From Chiua virens (Eukaryota > Basidiomycota > Agaricomycetes > Boletales > Boletaceae), in contig JAHNUO010000008.1 of assembly GCA_019787685.1 (NCBI GenBank), positions 1,860,001 through 1,924,000 of the forward strand: 64,000 nt of DNA, written 5' to 3'. The notes below the pieces were generated by a model. That model saw only the letters and a program-made list of their open reading frames with translations. It was not told the origin of the DNA and searched no databases. Each line of letters opens with the position of its first letter. Within the stretch, counting starts at the first letter, position 1. A program made the translations under genes and the position numbers. Of the stretch, positions 45,202 through 57,000 are shown one piece after another.

Positions 45202-45986
45202 TCAGTCTATAACTCCAAGATGATCTTCTTTGATAGTCCCAATAGCAAACTACAAGGAATGAATACGAGCAGAGAGATACAAACACGAAGACCTACAATT
45301 TCTGTCGCGTCAACACGAGTTCCCACAATTTTTAGTCGGACACGGGTATTTTTCTCAATGATCTGTGACGGCGACGCCCATCTCAAATTGAACAATAGAA
45401 TGTGATCATTGATTTCTCATACCTGATCTTCCGATGCGAAGGATGGTGGATTCGAGTTGGGGTCAAACTTCATATCTGGATGAATAAGCTAAAGGCGCAG
45501 TAAGCACTTGCAGAGATGGGCATGAGAATGATATGATATTACTTGATGCGATACAAAAACTTGCAGTGGTCCAACATCGGCGAAGAATCCCATCTACAAG
45601 ACGTATACTTTTAAAAGGGAGGTACACAAGAAATTGCGGCTGATCTACGCACCTTATTGACATTGTTAACTACGCCATCTACCACTTCACCTTTGAATGG
45701 CTTGAAGACAATAGCGCGATACCGTGTGATAAATTCGGCTTGTCCGCTCCCGCTGATCACCATCCCCTTTCCTATATCGAGAATAGAAACGACGGCTATG
45801 ATGTATCCGAATGCTCCAGAGCATGTGCCTTCAACATCTGCATACAGTTTGGATTCCAAAAATTGGAGCATCCGAGGACCAAAGTAGGACGGATGCAGAA
45901 GGATGGTGTGAGTGAGTTCTTTCTGCGAGGCCAGTTATTAATAAGAAAACAGCGCGAACACAAAGTCGACTTACGATGAAGAACAT
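45202..45986 (-). CDS. RPB7: RNA polymerase II stalk subunit Rpb7
   Basis: Rpb7 pairs with Rpb4 in the Pol II stalk, binds the emerging RNA and helps initiation and mRNA fate. Exon 1 at 45986-45975 is only MFFI. It is followed by an intron and KELTHTILLHPSYFGPRMLQ, then KLYADVEGTCSGAFGYIIAV, GMVISGSGQAEFITRYRAIV and FKPFKGEVVDGVVNNVNK. Later exons read VGFFADVGPLQVFVSHQ, LIHPDMKFDPNSNPPSFASE, IEKNTRVRLKIVGTRVDATE and FAIGTIKEDHLGVID, stop 45202-45204. N-terminal SHS2-type and C-terminal S1/OB parts are both present and length fits the family (about 175). Sequence is strongly conserved and unbroken. It diverges from the Ser/Pro-rich gene; the two starts are 144 bp apart. Confidence 0.92.
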
Positions 45987-46130
45987 GTCCAAGTACAAAG
46001 TTCGCGCGTACTGCCCCCACTCGCGCCGCATCATTTCCGATTACGTAAGATTCTAAGAATAATTTGTTTCCAACGGTAAGCGAATTGTTGAACTTGTCCT
46101 CGACCACACAAGACTGTCAGCGCGTTGGCA
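45987..46130. promoter_or_regulatory. Shared upstream region of RPB7 and the Ser/Pro-rich gene
   Basis: 144 bp between two divergent ATG codons, likely a bidirectional promoter. No TATA box evident. Confidence 0.5.
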
Positions 46131-46923
46131 ATGGCGACCTATTCTGCATTTTTCTCGTCTGGTCTCCTTGCGCCAGGTATCGCCAGATGCACGACGCCAC
46201 TCTTGCCGTCGTCGCCCATGGCTATTTCAGCCAGTCCTATTGACCCTATTGATCGTCGGTCGAACTCAACCCCGACTCCTCATGGACAGATCAGCTTATG
46301 CCCCAAGGCTCCGGAAGCCTCCATAAACGCTGAGCGCCCTAGGATGCGCAAACGTCGCTCCAGTATGAACATAGGAATGAGCCCAATGGCTATCATCAAA
46401 TCTCCTGTCAGAACTGCAGGTGCAGCCCTCCAACGCACCGGGCTTATGTCTCCTACGCGTCATCGTGCTGTCAGCGTTACCACGAAGGAAGCGTCCGAGA
46501 ACAATAGCCTCTTTGGTAGACTGAGGAGTGGAAGTTTGGGCGGTGTTTCCCAGGCGCCTAAGCGGTAAGTATGATCCCGAGCTAGGTAGGACGCGTACTA
46601 ACTGTGTCACTAGTCTCCGCCGAATGATTCGGACACTTAACCCCCTTCTCCCACCGCCCAGCGCGCCCCTTCCTGCACTTCCTGCCTCGCAGAACGCCAA
46701 GAGCGGTAGTTCGCTCTTACCACCAGCTCTCTTGGTTGTCATGCCGCGACAGTCTTTCGCAACAAGTTCGTACACCAACAACGCTGGGTATCTTTTTTCG
46801 CCGACGTTGCCCTCAACAACCATGCTGAGTCCGGACCACAGTCCCAAAATGCCCTTCAAGTTACCGTCGGATCTTCCTAGCCCCCGAGAGGATATAGCCG
46901 ATGAAGCAATGGACGAAAACTGA
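46131..46923 (+). CDS. Ser/Pro-rich hypothetical protein
   Basis: Two exons joined by an intron from GTAAGT near 46565 to CACTAG near 46613, giving about 245 residues. The true ATG is 46131 (MATYSAFFSSGLLAPG). The protein is Ser-, Pro- and Arg-rich and looks disordered: RMRKRRSSMNIGMSPMAIIK, then LMSPTRHRAVSV, ENNSLFGRLRSGSLGG, RMIRTLNPLLPPPSAPLPAL and DHSPKMPFKLPSD. Several SP/TP sites could be kinase targets. I recognise no domain. Divergence from RPB7 and the clean splice junction argue for a real gene. Stop at 46921-46923. Confidence 0.6.
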
Positions 46924-47319
46924 GGCAGCTGGATAGAATGCTTGATGTACTCCCTGTCAGCCACAATCTACCGCGCTGGGTCGTGAAAACATTTGCGTAT
47001 ACTTTTCCATTCACCTCTTACATTATACCAACCTAATTTTGAACATTCTTAATCTATGTTCTCTACATCGGCATCGTGATCACACCCTCTGTTCCACTCA
47101 CTTACCATGATCCACTCTTTCATATTTTTCCCGTTTAGGGTCGAGAATGTCCATTGTATATCGTATTCTTGTTTCGAAGTATCTACATATGCCCAAACAC
47201 CAATATGAACCACCATTACTCATGAATTCACAACCTAGCAATGAAAGTACTGGGAGTGGTCGCAAGACCATGAGACATTTTTGATTCCTACTTTCGAGGC
47301 ACGACCTGAACTAGTATTA
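46924..47319. other. Spacer, no gene seen
   Basis: 3' flanks of the Ser/Pro-rich gene and of lipase copy 2. A/T-rich, no recognisable feature. Confidence 0.45.
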
Positions 47320-48493
47320 TGAGGAGCCACCTGGGTTCATCTCGACCTTATTGTGAGGCCCGTTGTGGTTTGTTACATTACCAGCAAGAATATCGGGGAC
47401 AAGACGCAACGCAATCAGGTTTGGATGGGTACTTACGGGGCAAACCACCCACGCCGGTTTTCGTGATATGTACTTCACCGGAGGGATGTACATGACCCAG
47501 ATATGACCAAGGCACAATTGGAACGGGATATTCCTGGTTGTTAACGTGCGTGAGGCGTAGATTGGCATCCACATAGTCTGCAAACGCTTGATTGCCGACG
47601 CGGGGAAGGCCAAAGGCGATTGTCTGAAAGGCCGTTCCGGGAGGAAGATAGACATGGAGGTAAACCAAGTCGAGGAGAGAAAGAGCTGCGGAACAGGTCG
47701 TGTGTGCAAGGCAGTGGTGCAGTAAGATAAACAGTGCCGATTGTTAAAACGGCTGATCGCGAGAGGATTCACGTCACTTATCGAAGGAATGTCCAACCAA
47801 TGTCACTAAGCTAGCGCTATACTCGGACATGACGGTTTGAACTGCAGAAAGAATATACGGAGCTGTCCTGTTGTGATGATGGTGAGTGATGCTTCGGATA
47901 ACCTCAAACAAACGGTGGTATCTTGCCACAGAGATTGATCGTTCCGGAAGCCACTGTGCACCTGAACGTCAGAGGTAAGGGGAAGAGCGACAAATCGAAG
48001 GGGCCAAGGGTGATATCTACGTCAGTGAGGAGAGGCAATCCGTCATGTTAGTTTTGAATGTAGCTCGCCACATCAAACCTGACCTGACTTACATGTTAGA
48101 TTCAATATTTCCTTGATGTGCAACGATGACTGTCGAGATTGGACTCGTATCCAATGTACCCTGGTATGGACCAATTTCTTTGAATTGACGAAGAAAAAAA
48201 AGTCCATTCTGAATCTCACAATATTGGGCAAGGCTTCCATCTCTACCTGACGCCAGGGGTTTGAAGTCAGAGTTATTGGCACATTTGACTATTGGGGAAA
48301 TGGCGTCAAGCTCGAAAAAGTCCACGAAGGTGTCGCTGAGGGTTTGCAATAGGCGGCACTTGCAAAGTAAGTGTACTTTATGAGCGCGTCCGCTTGAAAG
48401 GTGGTTAGTGTGGTGATGCTTTGCTTCGGGACCAAGGCAGGGGAAGCCTCGAGCAGTGGTCCAGAGGCGAGAAATGATGAATAGAAAAGTCAT
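47320..48493 (-). pseudogene. Class 3 lipase, copy 2 (decayed)
   Basis: Clear paralogue of copies 1 and 3: IAFGLPRVGNQAFADYVDAN, LTHVNNQEYPVPIVPW and YLGHVHPSGEVHITKTG are readable at 47440-47640. Decay marks: the nucleophile motif reads GHSF rather than GHSLG; the splice donor right after it is ATAAGT (47780-47781 on the + strand carry the changed bases) where the paralogues have GTAAGT-type donors; the leader region changes frame between the signal peptide and the SITTLTTFQADALIKYTYF stretch; and the conserved CIVGDVP C-terminus is not recognisable. The 5' end is approximate. It is unlikely to encode an active lipase. Confidence 0.75.
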
Positions 48494-48539
48494 AGCACCT
48501 GCTGAGAGCAGAACTGTGAACTGTGACAAGTTTGGAGAG

Positions 48540-49576
48540 GATAGAAGATGCGAGACATGTGTGCGTTTATGTGTTAGAAATGTGCTAAGAAGGAATGAGT
48601 AGTTTGGGAATGCGGCATAAGTCGGATCTACGATCCCTTGAACTGATTATCGATGAGGCGCAGCTATCCTGCGGTCGACGATATCCGGTGCGACTACCCT
48701 CCAAGAAAATCGGCCAAACTCGCCGCTGGGTTGATGTATTCTGCCAGAACATGGCCGATCAGTCATGGGTTACCGGTTACTAACGTATTGCAAGAAGCGG
48801 TTTCAAGAGCGCACTTGTACGTGATGCACTCGGCCAAAGAATGCCAGTGCAGTCGCTTCGTGGGCCCATACCTACCTATGCGATGGTGACAACCACGCCG
48901 TCAGATCCTTTGTGGGAATACGTCCTAGAGAGGTGGCAGAAAAGTTAAGCCCTCGGGATTTGATCTATAAACACGTGCCCGAAGTTCGGATTAGCTGAAA
49001 AGCTACGGAGCACCACAGGCCCTGAGACCGTCCAAAGCTTGAACTCCGGACTCCCTCGAGCAACTCAGCGAGGGTCGAATCGTGGCAGTTTGCTAGGTCC
49101 GGAAGCATCCACCTGGTGCCAATATATAGGTATGTCCTCTCACATCGAGCCCACCGTTCTTGGATCGCGAAGTAAGCAAGGTCCGTGGCGAAAAGGTGGT
49201 TCTTAAAGCGGAATCAAAATATCTTGTCTGGTGACGATTCTTCTTGCCACGTAGCATAATGGAATAGAACGTTGAATGACGTTGAATCATTAGTCTCCTG
49301 TAGGCAGAGCCTTTGAAAAGTGGTAAGACAGTCATTCCTACCCCTAAGGTTGAATCGCGGAGTCGCGGTCTATCCCAGTCAACCCATTCGTTCATGGCCA
49401 AGGAGCCCCAGGCAGTGAATGAGATTGTCACACATATACCTGTGGCCAGAAGATTGTGAGGGGCAAGTCTAATCACTTACGATCTGCTTCTGAGAAGCGT
49501 ATGACACGTCTTTCGATAGTGAAATTGACTATGTAAAAGGTAAGGATGCGATTGCAGCACGCCACAGCCATCACGT
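48540..49576. other. Spacer between lipase copies 2 and 3
   Basis: No coding region with family features on either strand. It should hold the promoter of copy 2 and the 3' flank of copy 3. Confidence 0.45.
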
Positions 49577-50811
49577 TTAGCAATTCGACTTCATGCCTAC
49601 CCCATTGTAAGGACCATCGTGGTTCTTCTCGTCGCCCTCGAAAATATTGGGCACGTCACCGACGATGCATTGAGTACTTGGGTTATCTTGACCTGTTTTC
49701 ACATATAATCAAGACACGAACAAGACACGAGCCTGGGTGGGTACTTACCGGGACAAGCCACCCACTCGCTAGAGTCCGTGATATGTACTTCACCAGCAGG
49801 ATGTACAAAGCCCATAAACATCCCAGGCATAATCGGAATAGGATCTTTCAAATTATTAACATGCGTCAAATTTAGGTTGCCATCGACGTAGTCTGCGAAC
49901 GCTTGATTGCCAACACGGGGAAGACCGAAGAGGATAGCTTGGAACGTCGTTCCGGAGGGAAGATGGAGAGGGAGGTAAACCGAATCTAGTATAGAGAGAG
50001 CAGCACCTGTACACGGTGTAAGTTGAAACACCGATCTCTGAGGATTTCCCCGAGATTTCCATAACTCACCGAGGGAGTGACCGACCAACGTCACGGAGCT
50101 CGTTCCATACTTGGACAAGGCTGTTTGAACGGAGGAGAGAATGTCTGAGGCCGTCCTATTGTTTGTTGGATCTAATCATACAAAGAAGACATGACGTTGA
50201 TGCATACATGGATTGATCATCTCGAAAACCTTGGTGCACCGCGATATCAGATGGAAGCCCAGGGAAGAGGGACGGATCTAGGCCGCCAAGAATAGCGTCC
50301 GCATCAGTGAGCAGGGGCAATCTGTCGTGATGGGGGTTAAGTATAAGTCGCCGTGCCCAAGATGATCGGCTCACATTTTCGATGGGGTAGTACCTTGATG
50401 GGCCACAATGACCGCGTTGAGACTTCGCTTGTATCCAACGTACCCTGTCGGGAATCAGTGGCTCTACTCGACGAAGAATATAGTTCCAGCCTGAGTCTCA
50501 CAGTACTGGACATCGACTCCGTCTCCACCTGAGGCGACGGGTTCGAAATCAGAGTTGTTAGCGCAGTCAACTACCCAGGGGAAGGCATCAGGTTCGGGCA
50601 GTAGGTATGTAGATGGAGTGGTCTCACCTCCACAAGTCCATGAGAGTATTGTTGATGGATTACAATAGGCAGCACTCGCGAAATATGCGTACTGGGTGAG
50701 TGAATCGATCTGAGAGGCGGTCAATGCGGTGATGCTTTGCTTTGAGACCAAGGCAGAAGAAGCCTGCACAGCAGCTACTCCAAGAAGGACAACGGCAATG
50801 ATAGAAACCAT
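49577..50811 (-). CDS. Secreted class 3 lipase, copy 3 (intact)
   Basis: Second apparently functional paralogue. ATG 50811: signal peptide MVSIIAVVLLGVAAVQASSA, then SITALTASQIDSLTQYAYFA and SAAYCNPSTILSWTCG. An intron beginning GTGAGACC removes a stretch that would otherwise be read through, joining to VDCANNSDFEPVASGGDG. Further parts: DADAILGGLDPSLFPGLPSD, SSVTLVGHSLG (nucleophile Ser), LSILDSVYLPLHLPSG, ILFGLPRVGNQAFADYVDG, DPIPIMPGMFMG (acid) and VHPAGEVHITDSSEW (His), ending CIVGDVPNIFEGDEKN and a TAA at 49577-49579. Ser-Asp-His triad complete. Closely similar to copy 1 in exon layout, pointing to gene duplication. Confidence 0.87.
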
Positions 50812-51902
50812 TGATTGCTAGCAGAAAAAGACAGGACTGCGAAAAAATAAGCGGGCAGTAAACGTGTTTTGGGTGCTGGATTGAACTTTATATATATGTT
50901 TCCATGTTGACGGATACGTCGAATGGTCCGAACCCAGACTGAATGATTCGTCTCGGTGCCATGATATGCCATATGCTTAGTTATGCAGCTATATGTAGAA
51001 CAGGTGTATGTCCTCGGTCAGAAAGTAAATTCTTAAGCAGTGAAATTTCGAACATGCCTGGCATGATGGCCATCCTGGTATTCATTCAATCACGCTACAC
51101 GCGAAGAAAATGCGGCCGTTTGGGACAGCCTGACAGATCGGGGGTGTGTCCGTCTATCGCATGATCTCGAAGGAACCGCTTATCAGCCTTACTGTTGCGA
51201 ATGGCCAGAAATGGCACGGTTACCTGCGAATCTTGCCTGGTCAGCAAGTGCCAAGAATTGTCTGAAGAGCTCGAGTGAGCCGGGGCGCAACTAGGGTCCT
51301 TCCTTCTACCAACGTGCTCCACTGAGACCAATTTGGGTGACCATGCGACTGCCGTTCTTCCATTGGTCAGCTGATGCGGCAATATTGCACATGTTACTGC
51401 ACCGCTGCACGCGACGTACCAAGCCAGACTCGAGTAGGCTGGCGTCATTGCTTCTCTAACTTGAGCTTGAACTGCAACATCATGTACGTGTTAGTATGTA
51501 ATGCAGTGACCGCTTGCTCCACACATCTTGAAGTTAACCCGGCATCTTCCGGGATTAAGGCATGTGGCCGTCACAAGTAATATCACTGTGCCATCAGGCG
51601 ACTGGCTGATGCCCTGTCATGTGGGTGATGCCAGTACTCTGGACTTCAGGTTTTACACAATACGTTGGATTTTGTCGCACCATAGGAACATCACTTGTCC
51701 CAAGTTTTTCACTGTTGTGCGACTGCACACTGGATCCTGGACCTGATAGTCTGCGATCCCCACCAGTCACATGTAACTTCACGTCGCATCGTATCTCATC
51801 AAAACAAGCCAGGACCCTAGGTTCGTCAGCGAGATAACGAGACATTCCAATCACGCTTCAGGACTAGAATCCATCACCCTGGTTAACAAGAAACAGAAAT
51901 TA
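50812..51902. other. Spacer between lipase copies 3 and 4
   Basis: Starts with the copy 3 promoter (TATATATATG near 50890). No gene recognised through 51900. Confidence 0.45.
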
Positions 51903-53193
51903 CTACCACACCAAGCAATCCGAGTCCATCTGAACTCCGTGATATGGTCCATAATGATTTGCCATATTACTAACTAGAATGCTGGGTACGTCTCCGACAA
52001 TGCATTGCTTGCTTGGGTTGTCTTGACCTGATGTGTCGTACCACCGATTCATGAATATTAACTCGACACTTTCAAAGATTGGATTGGAGACTTACCGGGA
52101 CATGCTGCCCACTCGCCAGTTTCTGTGATATGTACTTCACCGGAAGGATGTACATAGCACATGGGCATTCCAGGCAAAGTTGGGATGGGATCTTTCAAAT
52201 TGTTGACGTGCGTAATATACAGGTTGGCATCGACATAATCTGCAAACGCTTGATTGCCAACACGGGGAAGACCAAAGAGGACAGATCGGAAGGTTGTTCC
52301 TGGAGGGGAGATGGAGAGGGAGGTAAACGGAGTCGAGAAGAGAGAGGGCAGCTCCTGTATATATGGGTGATGGTGAGATGGTGAGATGAATGCCGATCGT
52401 GAACGCTGATCGATGATTAGCGAGAACCTCTACTTACCGAGGGAGTGGCCCACCAACGTCACCGAGTTCGTTCCATACTTGGTCATGGTTCTTTGAACCG
52501 AAGAAATAATATCTGAGGCCGTCCTGCCATGATGGTGAACGATGGTTCGAATATCCTATATAACGACATGACGTATACCCACACGGACTGGTCGTGCAGG
52601 AAACCACTATGCACTCGAATATGGGAAGGAAGCCCAGGGAAGAGGGACGCATCCAGGGGAGCAAGAATGACATCTATATCAGTGATGATGGGCAAACTAG
52701 TATCAATTATGGTTAAGTTCATATCAATCACTAATATTGAACGTGACCAACTCACATCTTTGAAAAGTCGGTTCCCTCGTGTACCACGATCACTGTGTCG
52801 AGACTTGGCTCATATCCAACGTACCCTATTAAAGGTATCAGTTTCATTTACTCCATGAAATTACCTGGAACTCACAGTATTGGACGACGCTTCCAGTCAC
52901 CCCCTGATGCGACGGGTTCGAAGTCAGGGTTACCAGCACAGTTGACTGTACAAGGGAAAAAGTGTCAGGCTCGGTCATAAGGTATTCAAGATGAGTGATT
53001 TTCACCACCACAAGTCCACGAGAGAGTTGTTGAAGGGTTGCAGTAGGCGGCACTTGCGAAGTAGGCGTACGGAGTGAGAGAGTCGATCTGAGAAGCGGTC
53101 AGTGCTGTGATGCCTTGCCTCAGGCGAGACTAATGCAGAGGCAGCCTTCACAGCGGTCACTGCGAGGAAGGTGAGGACCAGGATAAAAGCCAT
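51903..53193 (-). pseudogene. Class 3 lipase, copy 4 (frameshifted)
   Basis: Paralogue with signal peptide MAFILVLTFLAVTAVKAASA at 53193 and catalytic SVTLVGHSLG near 52445. A 4-bp length change relative to copy 3 near 53120 shifts the frame just after the leader: the KQGITALTASQIDSLTPYAY stretch lies in another frame. A 1-bp insertion near 52301 shifts the frame again between the VYLPLHLPS and LFGLPRVGNQAFADYVDAN stretches. The C-terminal DNPSKQCIVGDVPSIL region and a TAG at 51903-51905 remain readable, and DPIPTLPGMPMCYVHPSGE is intact. Recent inactivation by indels. Oldest or youngest order among the four copies cannot be judged by eye. Confidence 0.78.
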
Positions 53194-54082
53194 GGTCCAA
53201 ATTGGTCACTCAGTACTCAAGTACTCATCGACGACGCAGCATACAGGGTAAAATTTTGGCAACATCTCAGCGTTACGTACCGACGTAACGTACGTATACG
53301 GGATTTAGAGCGACCGCCGACTGATGGCCTGACACTGGAATCCGATCTTCGAAAGAGCTTTTCATGAAAAAGTACATGTATATATAATAATTTATCCCGA
53401 ACAACTCGAGCAAATGTGAAGCGCACTTCGACGATGAATTCGGAAGATCAGAAAATTTAATTAGTGTCAATGTGATAGGTTTCTATAGCTTAGGCTACAG
53501 TACCAACGGTGAACCACCGTCATTCGCGTCAGCACTCACGACACTGCTGGAGACGTACCATGAGTGGAGTGGTTGGAGCATCAGCAGATACATCTACTAA
53601 TACTCTCAAGGTTTACAAAATTTGATTTGATTGATTGCTTCTGGAGCCCGAGGCCCGAGGCCTGAGCTTGAGCATGTAGAATATTGTTCTATCAGCGGAT
53701 GAACATACAACCCAAGGAACGCTCGGTAACGGGCCACTAGGCACTAGGGCATCGAGCGTCATTCTGAATCATGCTTCTGAGTCCTCGACCAAGTTCAAGG
53801 ACTCTCGAAATGTGATGTCAGGTGCCTTGATCAGCTGGCTAATAAGAATCCTAAGATACATACAACTATTCACAATGCCCATAAGATATCACATCTATAA
53901 TTGGCAGCTCTGAAAAAAGAAAACATGACGACATCGCGAGGAGAAGAAGAGATCATTGCGTCAGTGTAGGATGGCCTAGGCTACTTAATGTAATTGGGTC
54001 AAAGAAAAAACAACACTGCTCGGGTTCATCCTGACCCCTTGTATTATCCAAATTTCTTCGAGCGTGTGCACTCTCGTTTCGT
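53194..54082. other. Spacer between lipase copy 4 and VPS10
   Basis: Lipase promoter side and VPS10 3' flank. A short GCCCGAGG/GCCTGAGC duplication near 53647 is the only repeat noted. No gene seen. Confidence 0.45.
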
Positions 54083-57000
54083 CTACTCCTCGTCTTCGAA
54101 TCGCAGTATCTGCGCATCCTCATCGATGGGTAAGTCTCGGTACCCGCGATGTGCCCGGTATCCCATAGAAAGAGATTCCAACTTGGAAGAGACATACTCG
54201 TACGCAATGCCTGCCAATCCGAGGAGGAACCAAGGCACAGAGGCAAGCGTATCCAGCATGCCCGCGGGTGAACCTGAATATCGAGCGTAGTCTCCAGGAA
54301 GCCGGATCGTCCTAGGCGTTCGAGCCAGTGTCAGCGAGTCATCCATGGTTGCATATAACGTAGGTGAAAACGTACCCTCTCGCAAGCCCGCTCTTCTTGT
54401 ACCACCACCACGAGAGGAGTGCAGTGACTGCAAAAGGGAACAAAAGCACCATAGTCCAGAAGGAAGCAGCTGTGCCCCTTGATGCCTGGACAGAAGTGCT
54501 GTGTCCCTCGGTCAAGTCGATTACCTCCTTCACAGCTCGAGTGGGTGACCTTCCGGTATGGGGTTCGTTCATACCAATATTCCTCGTTATTGCGGCAAGA
54601 GTCATCATCAGCAAGTGGCGTAGTCCCTGATACCGCAACGCATTTGCCATCCTCATCCTTCACAAAGTTCCATTCACTAAAAAACGATGTTATCGCGTCC
54701 GAAGCGTCGTAGGCAATCCGACGTACCACTCGAAATCTTCCATACTGCATCCACAGTTGCGTACGGTCTCGTGCACCAGTTTCGCTTCCTTGCCCACGAT
54801 GCATTCGGCATCGCGTTTACGGCGTTTGTAAATTGTCTGCAGTAGAGGTCAAGGTTGTCTATAACAGGAAAGGGAAGAAGTACCTGACGACCAAAAAGAC
54901 AAGCTTCTGTTCTCCCCTCACTAGGACTCCATAACTCAAAGTCGTCATGAGTCGGATCGTCCTCGCTCAACACACCTAAGTAAAAGCTCCATCAACCCGT
55001 CACTGAGATGCTATCAAATGCAAGACTCACATTGTTTGCGAGTCAGTGACGTAAAGTCAATATGAACAATCGTCGATGCCGCGGAGCCAGGTGTGTATCC
55101 AAGGAGCATGAACTTCCTGCTCGTATCTTCGGGAGCTGAGATAATCGTATTGATCCTCAACTTCTCGTTACCAAACTTGTACTCTCGCCACGTGAGTCCT
55201 TCGTTCGTAGTGAACAGGACGTGATCCGTCGGCTCTTCGTCGTTGACGATCAAGATAATTGCCCCAGAATCACCAAATATCCAGAGATGTGCATCCTTGT
55301 GAACTTCCTCCCATGTGAAACCACCATCGCGGGAGAGGAAGGTGTCGCTCTCAGTGTAAGGAGCGAGTACATCATCGACATTGCCAACTGCCATAACAAC
55401 ACCTATGACGCCTGGACTGCTATATGTGTTCCGTGCGTCCCGACGTTCTGTGAACCCGTGCACTTGAAGGGCACATTTCTGTAGGAATAAGTAAATATTA
55501 TGATCAATGGGGAGGACGGGACATACAGTTGATGAACAGGGATATTCTTTACCCTGGGAATCGATCTTTGGTGGTGCGAGCGGCTTCCAGGTACCACCTA
55601 TAAATCCCGCCGTCAGCCACCGACGTCCGGAGAGTACCAAAAACTCACCGTCATTGTGGGTAATCCTCGTCTGGAGCAGTTTTTGCCCAGTCAATGTTGC
55701 ATCCGTGGGATTCGCTACAATGTTGACCATCGCGATGCCATCCAACCCAGCGAGCTTTTCGAAGTCCACAAATCCGGCATCATTTCTGTTTACGTTCTCT
55801 ATGGACAATCCAAAGTAGGTTCCATTAGAATTGGACTTCAGGATGTTACCCCAATAAGGGCTCGGCCATTCAGACATGGTCATATGCAAGAAGATCGAAT
55901 CGGTACTGGATTCCAGTATAGTGTAAGCCTGCGCATAGCCATGAATAAAGGATCAAGCGACCGAGAATACACAGAACGTACATGGGTGTCGGGGTGCATA
56001 CCAACCGGGAATTTTCCGGTCGCAAACGTCAGTCCATCCAGTGAAACTTGAAGGTCTAGGGCATTCTTCGCAGGAACGTGCTTTCCAAAGAAGGGTTAAG
56101 TACATTCATGTGGTGTTCAAACCCTACACAACTTACCTCAGCTACGATGAGATATTCTGAGAACTTGGTGAAACCGACGACATGGTCAAATAGCTTCGTC
56201 TTCTTGGAGTAGTAATCTCTTCCCGAGATAAGCTGCGGTGAATTACCCCTGTTGAAGAAGCGCTGAGAACCTTGCTTGTTTTCGTAGGACTCGCACAGAA
56301 TCTGGTTCGGGTCGATTAGAAGCTCTTTGTCACGAGCCCAGGCACAATTGCGAACATAATCTTCGAGGAATTGCCAGTCTCGTCCGTTGTTGCGTGAATA
56401 TTGTGCTTGTACACGGCAATTTTCTGAACCAGCAGCATCGCACCCAACTTCGCCGATCCAAATAATGTAGTCAGAATTGGTTTGGAACCGAAGAACCGGC
56501 ACGTTGAACGTATTGGGACGGGAGGGTGCTTCTTGCTCATGCCAAAACCGTCCACCGTCCGTTGTGTAGATGAACTTGGGAGAGTCGGTGATAAGATAAG
56601 CTCGTTCGTTTGAATGACTGTGCATGTAGAATCCCAGGAACCGATCCCCAGGGTATTTCTGTTCCCAAGTGAATCCTTCGTTACTCGATTGCCAGATTGT
56701 ATAGTCATCCAAGAAGACGAGAATAGTCTTTTATAAACGACTTCAGTGTTTAACCGGGAAGGGGGAAAGACATTTACTCACACTTGAGTCCTTGAAGAAC
56801 TCGTAGTGAATTACTTTCGCGCTGAATTGATGCTAAATCTAGAGTCAGTAAGGAATCAACTGAAGGAACATAACGACCCACAATCTGCCGGTAATTTCAC
56901 CCTCTGGAGGTTCAGCTACATTTGCACACAAGGCATGTAAGTGTCTCCGCTCAATAGTATTGAATAGAAGTAAGTACCTTGCGAGCACGATTTCTCTATA

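Noticed and set aside
45796..46107. Longer N-terminal extension of RPB7
   Set aside because: That frame runs through the first intron; the conserved start MFFI joined to KELTHTILLHPS gives the expected family length.
48980..49110. Possible tRNA near GAGGGTCGAATCGTGG
   Set aside because: The B-box-like word is imperfect and I cannot fold a matching acceptor stem or A box around it.
54364..56051. Plus-strand ORFs over the VPS10 gene
   Set aside because: No domains, and they overlap strongly conserved minus-strand exons.
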